Of a stretch of 64,000 bases of DNA, positions 35,492 to 42,989 are shown piece after piece. The stretch comes from JAVBME01 sp031552765 (lineage in GTDB: Bacteria; Bacillota; Negativicutes; Acidaminococcales; JAISLQ01). The position numbers were made by a program, and so were the translations under genes. The stretch lies in assembly GCA_031552765.1 (NCBI GenBank), contig JAVBME010000008.1, forward strand, positions 186,001 through 250,000, given 5' to 3'. Every line of letters starts with the position of its first letter. Position 1 is the first letter of the stretch. The notes below the pieces were generated by a model. It had not been told where the DNA came from, ran no database searches, and saw only the letters and a program-made list of their open reading frames with translations.

Positions 35492-36661
35492 TTACCGGCT
35501 TTGATCCAGTACAAATTGAACGATAGCTGCCATACCGACAGGCAGTGCCTGGTCACGGAAGTCATACATGGGGTGGTGGCCCGATATGGGTTTTCCATCG
35601 TCTAACCCTAAACGGAACATACAGCCGGGAACTTTTTCAAGGTAGTAGGCAAAATCTTCCGAGCCCATCAACGGGCGCTCCAGTTCCACGACATTTTCCG
35701 CGCCTAAAGCTTTTCTTGCCGACTGGGCAAAGTCGTTCGTTATTTTTGAGTTATTGGAAACAGCGGGTATGCCAAAAATATATTCCAGTTCATATGCACA
35801 GCCGAGCGCCTGGGTTATGCCACCGGCAATCCGTTCCACACGTTCTTTTATACTTTCGCGTACCGCTTTGTCGTGGCAACGTACCGAACCGGTCAGAACG
35901 GCTTCATTGGGGATTATGTTGAATGCCGAACCGGCGTTGAACTGGCAGACCGAAAGAACAAATTTATCCACCGGGTCGAGTTCCCTGCTGGCAACAGTCT
36001 GCAAGGCCACCAATACCTGCGCGGCCGCCAGAACGGGGTCTTTGCATCGGTGGGGATATGCAGCGTGGCCGCCCACCCCTTTTACTTTAAGGATGAATTT
36101 ATCGGCCGATGCCATAAACGGCCCGGGAAATACGCCGACCTTGCCAACAGGAACTTCCACGCCGCCATGCAGGCTCAAAATAAAGTCGGGTTTTGGGTTT
36201 TCCATACAACCAGCTTCAATGATGCTGGAAGCTCCATAAAGCAGCTCTTCAGCCGGCTGGAAAATCAATTTGACAGCTCCGGAAAACTGACTGCGCAGAG
36301 AGCTTAACATTTTCGCCACGCCAAGCAAGGTAGCCGTATGTCCGTCATGCCCACAGGCATGCATATATCCCGGCCGCCTGGAAGCATATGGGAGGCCTGT
36401 CGCTTCCTGGATAGGTAACGCATCGATATCGGCGCGTAAAGCTATCACCTTGCCAGGGCCTGGTTTTTCACCCTTGATGAGGCCTACTGCTCCGGTTTCA
36501 ATAGGCAAATCCTGAATCTCAACTTGATATTTGAATAATTCTTCGCGTATAAGCGCAGTAGTTTCAAATTCTTCAAATCCCACTTCCGGGTTTTGGTGGA
36601 TCCTTCGCCTTATTTCAGTGATATAGGCCGCTTCTTTTTGCGCTTGCTGCAAAACATCCAT
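35492..36661 (-). CDS. M20D amidohydrolase (aminoacylase/IAA-amino-acid hydrolase family)
   Basis: A 389-aa metal-dependent hydrolase that cleaves amide bonds of N-acyl or peptide-like amino acids. Metal and catalytic residues are visible in MHACGHDGHTATLLG, FQPAEELLYGA, LSLHGG and RPLMGSEDFAYYLEKVPG, all typical of M20D. It is soluble with no signal. It is the first gene of a two-gene unit with the YfcC-type carrier. Together with the D-aminoacylase unit it suggests salvage of N-acylated amino acids. Confidence 0.9.
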   Translation of the reverse strand: MDVLQQAQKEAAYITEIRRRIHQNPEVGFEEFETTALIREELFKYQVEIQDLPIETGAVGLIKGEKPGPGKVIALRADIDALPIQEATGLPYASRRPGYMHACGHDGHTATLLGVAKMLSSLRSQFSGAVKLIFQPAEELLYGASSIIEAGCMENPKPDFILSLHGGVEVPVGKVGVFPGPFMASADKFILKVKGVGGHAAYPHRCKDPVLAAAQVLVALQTVASRELDPVDKFVLSVCQFNAGSAFNIIPNEAVLTGSVRCHDKAVRESIKERVERIAGGITQALGCAYELEYIFGIPAVSNNSKITNDFAQSARKALGAENVVELERPLMGSEDFAYYLEKVPGCMFRLGLDDGKPISGHHPMYDFRDQALPVGMAAIVQFVLDQSR

Positions 36662-36820
36662 AATCTATTCCCTCCTTTTTAAACTAAAATAAATTAATAA
36701 ACATAAAAACTCGCTTGTTGATTCTACATAAGGCATGTCAATACCTGCTTGTTATATGCTTTTTTCGAAAAAATACTTTTTAGTTGTGAGAATCTATTTA
36801 ACCAATTATGCCACTACAAA

Positions 36821-36848
36821 GTCAGGACCGCCCGTAAAACGGGCGGCT
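36821..36848. repeat. 28-base palindromic repeat at the end of the IS200-type remnant
   Basis: Identical to 33968-33995. It lies 46 bp beyond the tnpA stop, where the terminal hairpin of an IS200/IS605 element is expected, with TCAAG-like bases next to the stem on the minus strand. Confidence 0.7.
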
Positions 36849-36894
36849 TGAGCAAGACCTATAAGGGCTTATTACCGGCTAGCGTATAAAGACG

Positions 36895-37257
36895 CTAGCT
36901 TTCACTTAGGCCTACTGTACTTACATAATAACCCTCTGACCCAAAATGTCGGTTGCCAAATTTGTATTTTAAGTTTGCATGTTTGTCAAACATCATCAGT
37001 GAACTTTTTCCTTTTATGTATCCCACTATTGATGATACGCTGTGTTTGGGCGGGATACTTATTAACATATGTACATGGTCGGGCAGATGCCCTTCTATTA
37101 TTTCTATCCCTTTATAACTACACAGTTGCCTTAGTATGTCTCGCAAACTTTCCTTGTATTGATTGTAGATTGTTTTTCGTCTATACTTGGGGGTGAACAC
37201 TATATGATACTTACACAGCCATTTTGTGAGGGCCAGACTGCTTACTTTATTGGCCAT
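36895..37257 (-). CDS. tnpA: IS200-type transposase TnpA, truncated
   Basis: TnpA is a Y1 HUH transposase acting on single-stranded DNA. The 120-aa frame has the family N-terminus KYHIVFTPKYRRK, the metal-binding HUH motif in DHVHMLISIPPKHSVSSIVG and GNRHFGSEGYYVSTVG, but stops eight residues after that point. Family members are ~150 aa, and the catalytic tyrosine (in a YIxxQ helix) should come just beyond this stop; none is found in any frame after it. It is probably inactive. ATG at 37257 follows AAAGGTG by 6 bases. Confidence 0.85.
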   Translation of the reverse strand: MANKVSSLALTKWLCKYHIVFTPKYRRKTIYNQYKESLRDILRQLCSYKGIEIIEGHLPDHVHMLISIPPKHSVSSIVGYIKGKSSLMMFDKHANLKYKFGNRHFGSEGYYVSTVGLSES

Positions 37258-37258
37258 T

Positions 37259-37320
37259 AAAATCACCTTTCCGTTAGCATAGTAGCTTGAACAACTCTAT
37301 GCTAACGGAAAGGTGATTTT
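37259..37320 (-). promoter_or_regulatory. Long perfect hairpin overlapping the tnpA ribosome binding site
   Basis: Arms of at least 22 bp (37261-37282 and 37297-37318), perfectly complementary, extended by A/T pairs, with a 14-base loop. In the tnpA transcript the 3' arm contains the AAAGGTG ribosome binding site, so folding would hide it. Translation repression by a leader hairpin is established for the IS200 family and would limit tnpA expression from read-through transcripts. Confidence 0.75.
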
Positions 37321-37617
37321 TTTGTGTAACTGTCGGCGCGCACCCGCCTAGCGGGTGCGTGTTTTGCTTACGCTTTAGCGTCAGGCAGGCTCAAGCCACA
37401 AATACAAGTGGCCCGCACACTAATGCGAGCCACTCTTGAAGCACGTTCCAGGCTGGTGGGGTCAGAAACAATCTCCGCATTGCCATCCCCTGCAATGCAC
37501 CACTTCTTGTTTCCACAATCCGCTGTGAGTTTTACCGCCCCGACAGCCATGCCGCCCGTGCTTTAGCGGGTAACCTCCATGCTGTGCCACACGGTACACA
37601 TGAAGATCTTTTTTTCT
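37321..37617 (-). ncRNA. Hairpin-rich region without a convincing gene, candidate structured RNA or TnpB-element relic
   Basis: Between the tnpA hairpin and a strong minus-strand promoter lie several perfect stems: 37340-37360 (9 bp, 3-base loop), ACGCTTTAGCGT at 37370, 37409-37434 (10 bp with one wobble), 37478-37499 (7 bp, 8-base loop) and 37577-37601. GC content is higher than in the flanks. A minus-strand frame of 60 codons (37368-37550) may be the tail of a decayed TnpB, which I cannot confirm. It could be an omega-RNA relic of a TnpB-type IS or an independent RNA. The rest of the gap to 37685 is AT-rich. Confidence 0.35.
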
Positions 37618-37623
37618 ACTTAC

Positions 37624-37652
37624 ATTTTATTACACTTATCGGAAATAGTCAA
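37624..37652 (-). promoter_or_regulatory. Near-consensus promoter reading into the hairpin-rich region
   Basis: On the minus strand, TTGACT (37647-37652), 17 bases, TAAAAT (37624-37629): 10 of 12 consensus bases. It lies 34 bp after the end of the M16 peptidase gene, with no coding sequence of note downstream except the structured region and tnpA. Confidence 0.6.
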
Positions 37653-37685
37653 GGGTTTTATGTTTGAATTGTGAATTTTTCCGAC

Positions 37686-40613
37686 TTATTTTCTTGTATC
37701 GCCCAAAGCGGGAACAAGCAGCCCGAAACAAGCGGCATCCGCTTTTAGCTTGCCTTCTCCACCCAACGCACATACATAGCCCTGCGCCAAAATATCTCCC
37801 AACATACGAGACAGGCCTTTAATACCGTCGGCAGTAGCCGAGAGCACATCATCCCGTTCTTTTTGTAAAACACTGTATTCTAGGCCGCGCAAAAACATGA
37901 CCAGCGCTTTATCGAGTTGCTGTGATGAGGTAAGCGGCCTGTCCAGTTGGCTGACCGTGCCTATGACGTATTTTGTCATTTCCCGTTCATTGGCGGCAAA
38001 ATCTGATAAATACGCGGGAATGCCGCGAAATACCGCCAGAGTATTGGCAAGGTTGGGATCGCGGTAGGAGGAGAAGACAGCGGTGCCGTTATAATCAAAG
38101 CGGGCGTTGGCGCCATAGGCGCCTCCTTTTACCCTTATCTGCCCCCACAGGTAGTCATAGCGCAAGATGTTTTCCAAAACGCGCAAGAGGCCGCTGTATT
38201 CATAACCGGCTTTTTTGAAGTTGCCGCCCATAGCTACGTGCTGTACCTGCGCGGAAGTGATTATGCCTTCATTGATTTCATTTTTGGCAAATTCACACCG
38301 TGCTTCGGCCGCTCCCGCTGGCGGGAGCGAAACAAAAGCAGCGGCTATTTCCCGGCGTACTTCTTCCCAGTCACGCTTTTCACAGCAACAGGCGACCAAC
38401 AGATCGTTTTGGGAAAATAGCAGTTTCGCGGTTTCCGCCAGTTTGCCGGACAGTTCATCCAGCGAACTTTTGGCCAGCCGGTCTAAAAACCGGTAATAGC
38501 TGAGCTGGCCTTGTTCGGCATAACGCCCGCCGCAGGAAAAATAAGAAAACAGGCGCAGGGTTATCACATCCTGTCCGCGGGCAAACAAATCTGAATCCCA
38601 GGAGGCTTTGCTCTCTTCCAGAAGTTGGCGCAACCGTTTTGTGTCACTAAAGACGCTGCCGGTACTTACCTCTTTCAACAGCGCGCATAGTTTATTTACA
38701 TTGCGCACAAGCGCTTTCCCGCTTAAAACAAAGCGCGCCTGGTAACTGTCCGCGTCATCCTTGCCCCAAATAGTGCCGAAACTCGCCGTTATGCCGCCAG
38801 TATAAAAGTTTATCTTCTTTGACAGTTCCGCATAGGTATAATTTTCCGTATCTATCCTGCACAAAAGTTCTTTTAGAAGATGGGCATACGGCACCAGTTC
38901 TTCCGGCAATGTTTTGGCATTGAAACAGAGTTTGACATAAGCTATCTTGTTGGTAAATTTATCAAGGTGCAGCCAGTTTACGCCGTCCCGGGCGCTTGTC
39001 TCCCATTCTATTTTTTCCGCTTCTTTGCCAATGTCGCCCCGCTCCAGTAGGGGTATTTTCGCCAGCATTTCAGGGGTATCTACCGCGCTTTGCAAAGAGA
39101 GCAGTTTTTGAGTATTGCTGAGGCAGGCCGCTATTTCTTCTTTGCTCCAGCCTGCCTTTATTGCGGCGAGCTTTTCTTTTGCCTTTTCTTCCCGCTCTTC
39201 CTGCAAGCCTTCCTGAGGCAAAAGAGCTACTACTGCCCGGTGGGTATTATCGAGAAGATAGTTTTCTATCAGGCTTTCATAATAGCGGCTGCCTATCTTA
39301 TCGCGCAAATCAGCAATAACCCGGTCATAACGCAGGTATTCCAGCGGGTCGCCGCCGTAAAGCCAGCTGTCCATACAGGAGATAGCGTAAATCAGCCCTT
39401 TCGGGTAAGAGCCGAAATCCGCTTCCCGCAAGAGAAATTCCATATAGTTTAAGGAGGCTTCCAGCGACTCTTTTTCTATGCCCTGCCTGGTCAATGTTTG
39501 CAGAGTTTTATAAATGATACTGACAAATTGGTCTTTTTTCTCCGGCGCCGCGCCTGAAGCCCGCACGGCAAACACCGGCTGTAGCAGGCTATGAGTAAAA
39601 GCGCCGGATATGTCTTTGGCAATGCCGGCGTCCAGCAAGGCTTTTTTCAGCGGAGCGGCAGGCGTCTCCAAAAGGTAATGTACCAGCAACTGAAAAGCAA
39701 AATATTCCGTTGCGGCCAGATTTGCTCCTACTACCGCGCTCCAAGTGAAAAAGGCTTTTTCTTGGGCGTCTTCCCCTTTCATAAGAGGGTAATAGGCCGT
39801 TTTCTCCGCTGTCCGCCCCAACATTCCCTGCATGGTTATAGCGGAGCCCAACTCAATCCGGTCAAAATTTGCCAGGTATTCCTCATCTAAAAAAGCTAGT
39901 TGCTGCTTTATATCAAGGTCGCCGTATAAAAATATATAGCTGTTGGCAGGATGGTAATATTTTTTGTGAAAAGCTTCGAAATCTTCCTGCGTCAGCGCAG
40001 GTATGGCGTCCGGATAACCGCCGGATTCGCAGCTATAGGGCGAAGCGGGGAAAAGCGCCTGCATGGCAGTCTGTTCCAGTACCGAGTCCGGCGACGAATA
40101 TACGCCTTTCATCTCGTTGTATACTACGCCCTTGTATTCTAGTGGAGCATCCTCGCTCAGCAGTTCATAGTGCCAGCCTTCCTGTTGCAGGGTATATTTG
40201 TTGTCATAAATATTGGGGTAAAATACCGCGTCCAGGTAAACATCCATAAGGTTGCGGAAGTCTTTTTCATTCCTGCTGGCCACAGGGTACATGGTCTTGT
40301 CCGGAAAGGTCATAGCATTGACAAAAGTGTTCAAAGAACCCTTTATCAACTCGACAAACGGCTCTTTCAGGGGATATTTGCGCGACCCGCACAGCACGGA
40401 ATGCTCAAGGATATGCGGCAGGCCGGTATCGTCTTTAGGCGGCGTCCTGAAGCTTATAGAAAAAACTTTGTTGTCGTCTTTATTACCCATATAGAAAAGC
40501 CGCGCGCCGCTTTTTACGTGTTCGAACAAATACGCGTCGGACGCCGTTTCCATAAGGCGCTGTGTATCTTTAAGGATAAATCCCGAATATAATTCACCTT
40601 TTTTCATGATCAT
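37686..40613 (-). CDS. M16C zinc metallopeptidase (PreP/falcilysin-like)
   Basis: A 975-aa single-chain peptidase of the insulinase family, M16C branch. The inverted zinc motif HxxEH is at residues 67-71 (GLPHILEHSVLCG), followed by a conserved region SLNTFVNAMTFPDKTMYPVASRNEKDF. The protein has the two-half clam-shell length of the PreP group and no signal peptide, so it probably degrades peptides in the cytoplasm. It follows comM by 9 bp, which suggests one transcript with yraN-comM. Confidence 0.92.
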   Translation of the reverse strand: MIMKKGELYSGFILKDTQRLMETASDAYLFEHVKSGARLFYMGNKDDNKVFSISFRTPPKDDTGLPHILEHSVLCGSRKYPLKEPFVELIKGSLNTFVNAMTFPDKTMYPVASRNEKDFRNLMDVYLDAVFYPNIYDNKYTLQQEGWHYELLSEDAPLEYKGVVYNEMKGVYSSPDSVLEQTAMQALFPASPYSCESGGYPDAIPALTQEDFEAFHKKYYHPANSYIFLYGDLDIKQQLAFLDEEYLANFDRIELGSAITMQGMLGRTAEKTAYYPLMKGEDAQEKAFFTWSAVVGANLAATEYFAFQLLVHYLLETPAAPLKKALLDAGIAKDISGAFTHSLLQPVFAVRASGAAPEKKDQFVSIIYKTLQTLTRQGIEKESLEASLNYMEFLLREADFGSYPKGLIYAISCMDSWLYGGDPLEYLRYDRVIADLRDKIGSRYYESLIENYLLDNTHRAVVALLPQEGLQEEREEKAKEKLAAIKAGWSKEEIAACLSNTQKLLSLQSAVDTPEMLAKIPLLERGDIGKEAEKIEWETSARDGVNWLHLDKFTNKIAYVKLCFNAKTLPEELVPYAHLLKELLCRIDTENYTYAELSKKINFYTGGITASFGTIWGKDDADSYQARFVLSGKALVRNVNKLCALLKEVSTGSVFSDTKRLRQLLEESKASWDSDLFARGQDVITLRLFSYFSCGGRYAEQGQLSYYRFLDRLAKSSLDELSGKLAETAKLLFSQNDLLVACCCEKRDWEEVRREIAAAFVSLPPAGAAEARCEFAKNEINEGIITSAQVQHVAMGGNFKKAGYEYSGLLRVLENILRYDYLWGQIRVKGGAYGANARFDYNGTAVFSSYRDPNLANTLAVFRGIPAYLSDFAANEREMTKYVIGTVSQLDRPLTSSQQLDKALVMFLRGLEYSVLQKERDDVLSATADGIKGLSRMLGDILAQGYVCALGGEGKLKADAACFGLLVPALGDTRK

Positions 40614-40622
40614 TTCTACCTC

Positions 40623-42146
40623 CTAAGCTTTAACGCTGGTACGAAGCTGTACCGCCTCGGCCAGATGCTGGCTTTTTATCGTGTTTTCACCCGCCAGGTC
40701 GGCGATGGTCTGCGCTACTTTTATTATACGGTCATGGCTCCTGGCACTGAGGCCAAGCGAAGAAAAAGCTTTCTCCAGTAATTTCTCGGCAGCGGCGTCC
40801 AATTGGCAATACTTTTTTATCTCTTTGTGCCCCATACGCGCATTGGCGGTTATGCCTTGTTCTTTCATCCGCTGCATTTGTCGTTCGCGCGCCGCCTGCA
40901 CACGCGCCCGCACTGCCTCCGAGCGCTCGGCGCCTTTCTTTTCCTGCATCTCTTTATACTGCATGCGCGGCACATACACCTGCAAGTCTATCCTGTCGAG
41001 CAGCGGCCCGGATATTTTTTTCTTGTAACGGTCTATATCCCCCGGCCGGCAGGTACACTCATGGACTGTGTCGCCATAGTAACCGCAGGGACAGGGGTTC
41101 ATGGCCGCCACCAGGATAAACCTGGCCGGGTAACGCAAGGAAGCCTGCACTCTGGCTAAAGATACCTCCCCATCTTCCATCGGTTGGCGCAATACTTCAA
41201 GCGCCGCCCGGGAAAACTCGGGAAACTCGTCCAAAAAAAGCACGCCGTTATGGCTGAGCGTCACTTCGCCCGGTTTGGGTATGCGCCCGCCGCCTATAAG
41301 CCCGCCGTAAGAGATAGTATGATGCGGACTGCGAAAAGGCCTCTCCTCCACCTGGCTGTTTTCCTTGCCCAAAAGGCCGGCTATGCTGTATATTTTCGTC
41401 ACTTCCAGCATTTCTTCTTCGTCCATACTGGGCAGTATAGTGGGCATGCGCCTGGCCAGCATAGTTTTACCCGCCCCCGGACTGCCGACCATCAGTACGT
41501 TATGGCCGCCGGCCGCTGCTATCTCCAGTGCGCGCTTAGCCATCAGCTGTCCCTCGACATCAGCGAAATCCTCGAGTGAAAGCCGCGCCCCAGGGTTATT
41601 TTGCCGCTCGTCCTTGCTGGCGGCCAACAGTGCTGCCTCGCCATTCAGATGGCCTACCAGTTCTTTTAAGCCTTTTACGCCATAAACTTCCCGACAGCCA
41701 GCTAATAAACCCTCGTCGGCATTTTCCACCGGCAAAAAGAGTTTTTTCTTGCCGCTGGCGGCAGCGTTTACCGCCATTGGCAAAGCGCCTGTCACCTGCC
41801 GCACTATGCCTTCGAGGGATAATTCGCCGATAAATACCGCATCCAGGCAGTCAAGGGCATGTATTTGCCCGCTGGCGGCCAATACGCCTATAGCGATAGG
41901 CAGATCCAGCCCTGAGCCGTCTTTCTTTATATCGGCCGGGGCAAGGTTTACGGTTATCCTGGTGCCGGGAAAAGTAAAGCCGCTGTTTTTTATCGCCGCC
42001 CGCACCCGCTCGCGCGCCTCGCGTACCGCAGTATCAGGCAGACCCACTATATCGAATACCGGCATACCATTGGCAATATCGACCTCTACCGTTACCAGCA
42101 CCCCATCCAAACCATAAGTAGCTTCGCCAAAAGTACATGCGTACAA
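40623..42146 (-). CDS. comM: ComM/YifB family Mg-chelatase-like AAA+ ATPase
   Basis: ComM is a hexameric branch-migration helicase promoting DNA integration in transformation; many non-competent bacteria also have it (YifB). The ~507-aa protein has an N-terminal Lon-like domain (VEVDIANGMPVFDIVGLPDTAVREARERV), Walker A in MVGSPGAGKTMLARRMPTILP, Walker B in GVLFLDEFPEF, and a C-terminal Mg-chelatase domain with AAMNPCPCGYYGD. A TTG at 42146 preceded by AAGGAG (9 bases) is preferred over an ATG at 42197 that lies within yraN. Confidence 0.93.
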   Translation of the reverse strand: MYACTFGEATYGLDGVLVTVEVDIANGMPVFDIVGLPDTAVREARERVRAAIKNSGFTFPGTRITVNLAPADIKKDGSGLDLPIAIGVLAASGQIHALDCLDAVFIGELSLEGIVRQVTGALPMAVNAAASGKKKLFLPVENADEGLLAGCREVYGVKGLKELVGHLNGEAALLAASKDERQNNPGARLSLEDFADVEGQLMAKRALEIAAAGGHNVLMVGSPGAGKTMLARRMPTILPSMDEEEMLEVTKIYSIAGLLGKENSQVEERPFRSPHHTISYGGLIGGGRIPKPGEVTLSHNGVLFLDEFPEFSRAALEVLRQPMEDGEVSLARVQASLRYPARFILVAAMNPCPCGYYGDTVHECTCRPGDIDRYKKKISGPLLDRIDLQVYVPRMQYKEMQEKKGAERSEAVRARVQAARERQMQRMKEQGITANARMGHKEIKKYCQLDAAAEKLLEKAFSSLGLSARSHDRIIKVAQTIADLAGENTIKSQHLAEAVQLRTSVKA

Positions 42147-42171
42147 ATCCCCTGTCTCCTTTTCGCTATAG

Positions 42172-42546
42172 TCAGTTGCAGTCAAATGCGCTTTCAATAT
42201 GGTTTATGCTTTTCAGGCCGCCTGTTTTTTCCAGGTATACTTCTATTATGTCAAAACGGTAGGTTTTACCGGTAAAGCTTTCTTTTTGCAAAAAGGCCAA
42301 AGCGGAAGAAATTATATGCCGGCGTTTGCTCCAGGTGACCGCTTCGGCCGGGCTGCCGTATCTGTCGCCCGTCCGCGTTTTCACCTCGACGAATACCAGC
42401 GCGTCTTTCTTTTCGGCTATTATATCCAGTTCGCCCTGCGGCGTCGTGTAATTGCGAAACAACACTTTATAGCCGGCTTTTTTCAAAAAAAATGCGGCCA
42501 GCTCTTCGCCATTTCTTCCGGTAAGTTTCTTTTCCGCCAAAACCAT
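42172..42546 (-). CDS. YraN family (UPF0102) nuclease-like protein
   Basis: A 124-aa protein of the YraN family with the restriction-endonuclease-like core: GRNGEELAAFFLKKAGYKVLFRNYTTPQGELDIIAEKKDALVFVEVKTRTGDRYGSPAEAV. The Asp in GELDII and the Glu-x-Lys in VEVKTR are the PD-(D/E)XK signature. Its role is unknown, though it often neighbours rnhB and comM, as here. Confidence 0.92.
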   Translation of the reverse strand: MVLAEKKLTGRNGEELAAFFLKKAGYKVLFRNYTTPQGELDIIAEKKDALVFVEVKTRTGDRYGSPAEAVTWSKRRHIISSALAFLQKESFTGKTYRFDIIEVYLEKTGGLKSINHIESAFDCN

Positions 42547-42590
42547 TCGCCCTTTTCCCTTGTTTTTCCCGTGCTTTATTGAGATACATT

Positions 42591-42620
42591 ATTAATTTTA
42601 TCATATTTGGTAAAATTAAT
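42591..42620. repeat. Perfect 10-bp inverted repeat upstream of yraN
   Basis: ATTAATTTTA and TAAAATTAAT separated by 10 bases. It overlaps a possible minus-strand promoter (TTTACC, 17 bases, TAATGT) for yraN-comM-M16 and could be an operator; AT-rich chance repeats are also possible. Confidence 0.35.
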
Positions 42621-42638
42621 ATATCAGGGATGTGCCAG

Positions 42639-42671
42639 AAAAAATCTCGGGGGCTGCGTTTGCAGCCCCCG
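42639..42671 (-). terminator. Intrinsic terminator after ylqH
   Basis: A 10-bp GC-rich stem CGGGGGCTGC/GCAGCCCCCG with a 4-base loop, followed by a T run on the minus strand. It directly abuts the ylqH stop and closes the ylxM-to-ylqH operon. Confidence 0.92.
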
Positions 42672-42672
42672 G

Positions 42673-42978
42673 TCACACTTCACGCCCCAGGCTTTTGCTC
42701 ATGGCAAGCAGTTTGTCGGTACGGTAAACGTACGACAGCACTTCCGCCACCGCTTTATACAGTTCGGGCGGTATCTCGCTATCAAGCTCGATAGCCATCA
42801 GCATTTGCGCCAAAGCCTTGTTCTGATATACCGGCACGGAGTTTGTTATAGCGGTCTGCAAAATATTTTCCGCTGTCACGCCCCGGCCTTTCGCCACGAC
42901 TTTTGGCGCTCCGTCGCCTTTGACGTCATAGCTCAGCGCCACTGCCTGTTTTATTTCTTTTCCCTTACCGTCTGGCAT
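42673..42978 (-). CDS. ylqH: FlhB-like small protein (YlqH family)
   Basis: A 101-aa soluble protein matching the cytoplasmic C-terminal domain of FlhB/YscU without membrane helices (AVALSYDVKGDGAPKVVAKGRGVTAENIL, IPPELYKAVAEVLSYVYRTD). The NPTH cleavage site of full FlhB is absent. It is paired with the FliK-like gene 11 bp upstream, as ylqG-ylqH in Bacillus. Role unknown; the pairing mimics the FliK-FlhB export switch. Confidence 0.9.
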   Translation of the reverse strand: MPDGKGKEIKQAVALSYDVKGDGAPKVVAKGRGVTAENILQTAITNSVPVYQNKALAQMLMAIELDSEIPPELYKAVAEVLSYVYRTDKLLAMSKSLGREV

Positions 42979-42989
42979 GTAAGTACTCC

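Larger units (their letters stand above)
36821..37320 (-). mobile_element. Decayed IS200/IS605-family element
   Basis: A ~500-bp unit: terminal palindrome at 36821-36848, a short hairpin at 36879-36900, a C-terminally truncated tnpA, and a long hairpin at 37259-37320 over the tnpA start. Full IS200 elements are near 700 bp with a ~450-bp tnpA. The limits are approximate, because single-strand transposons leave no target duplication to read. Confidence 0.65.

Noticed and set aside
37368..37550. A 60-codon frame as a separate gene
   Set aside because: No ribosome binding site, no domain I recognise, and it lies inside the hairpin-rich region. It is mentioned only as a possible TnpB tail relic.
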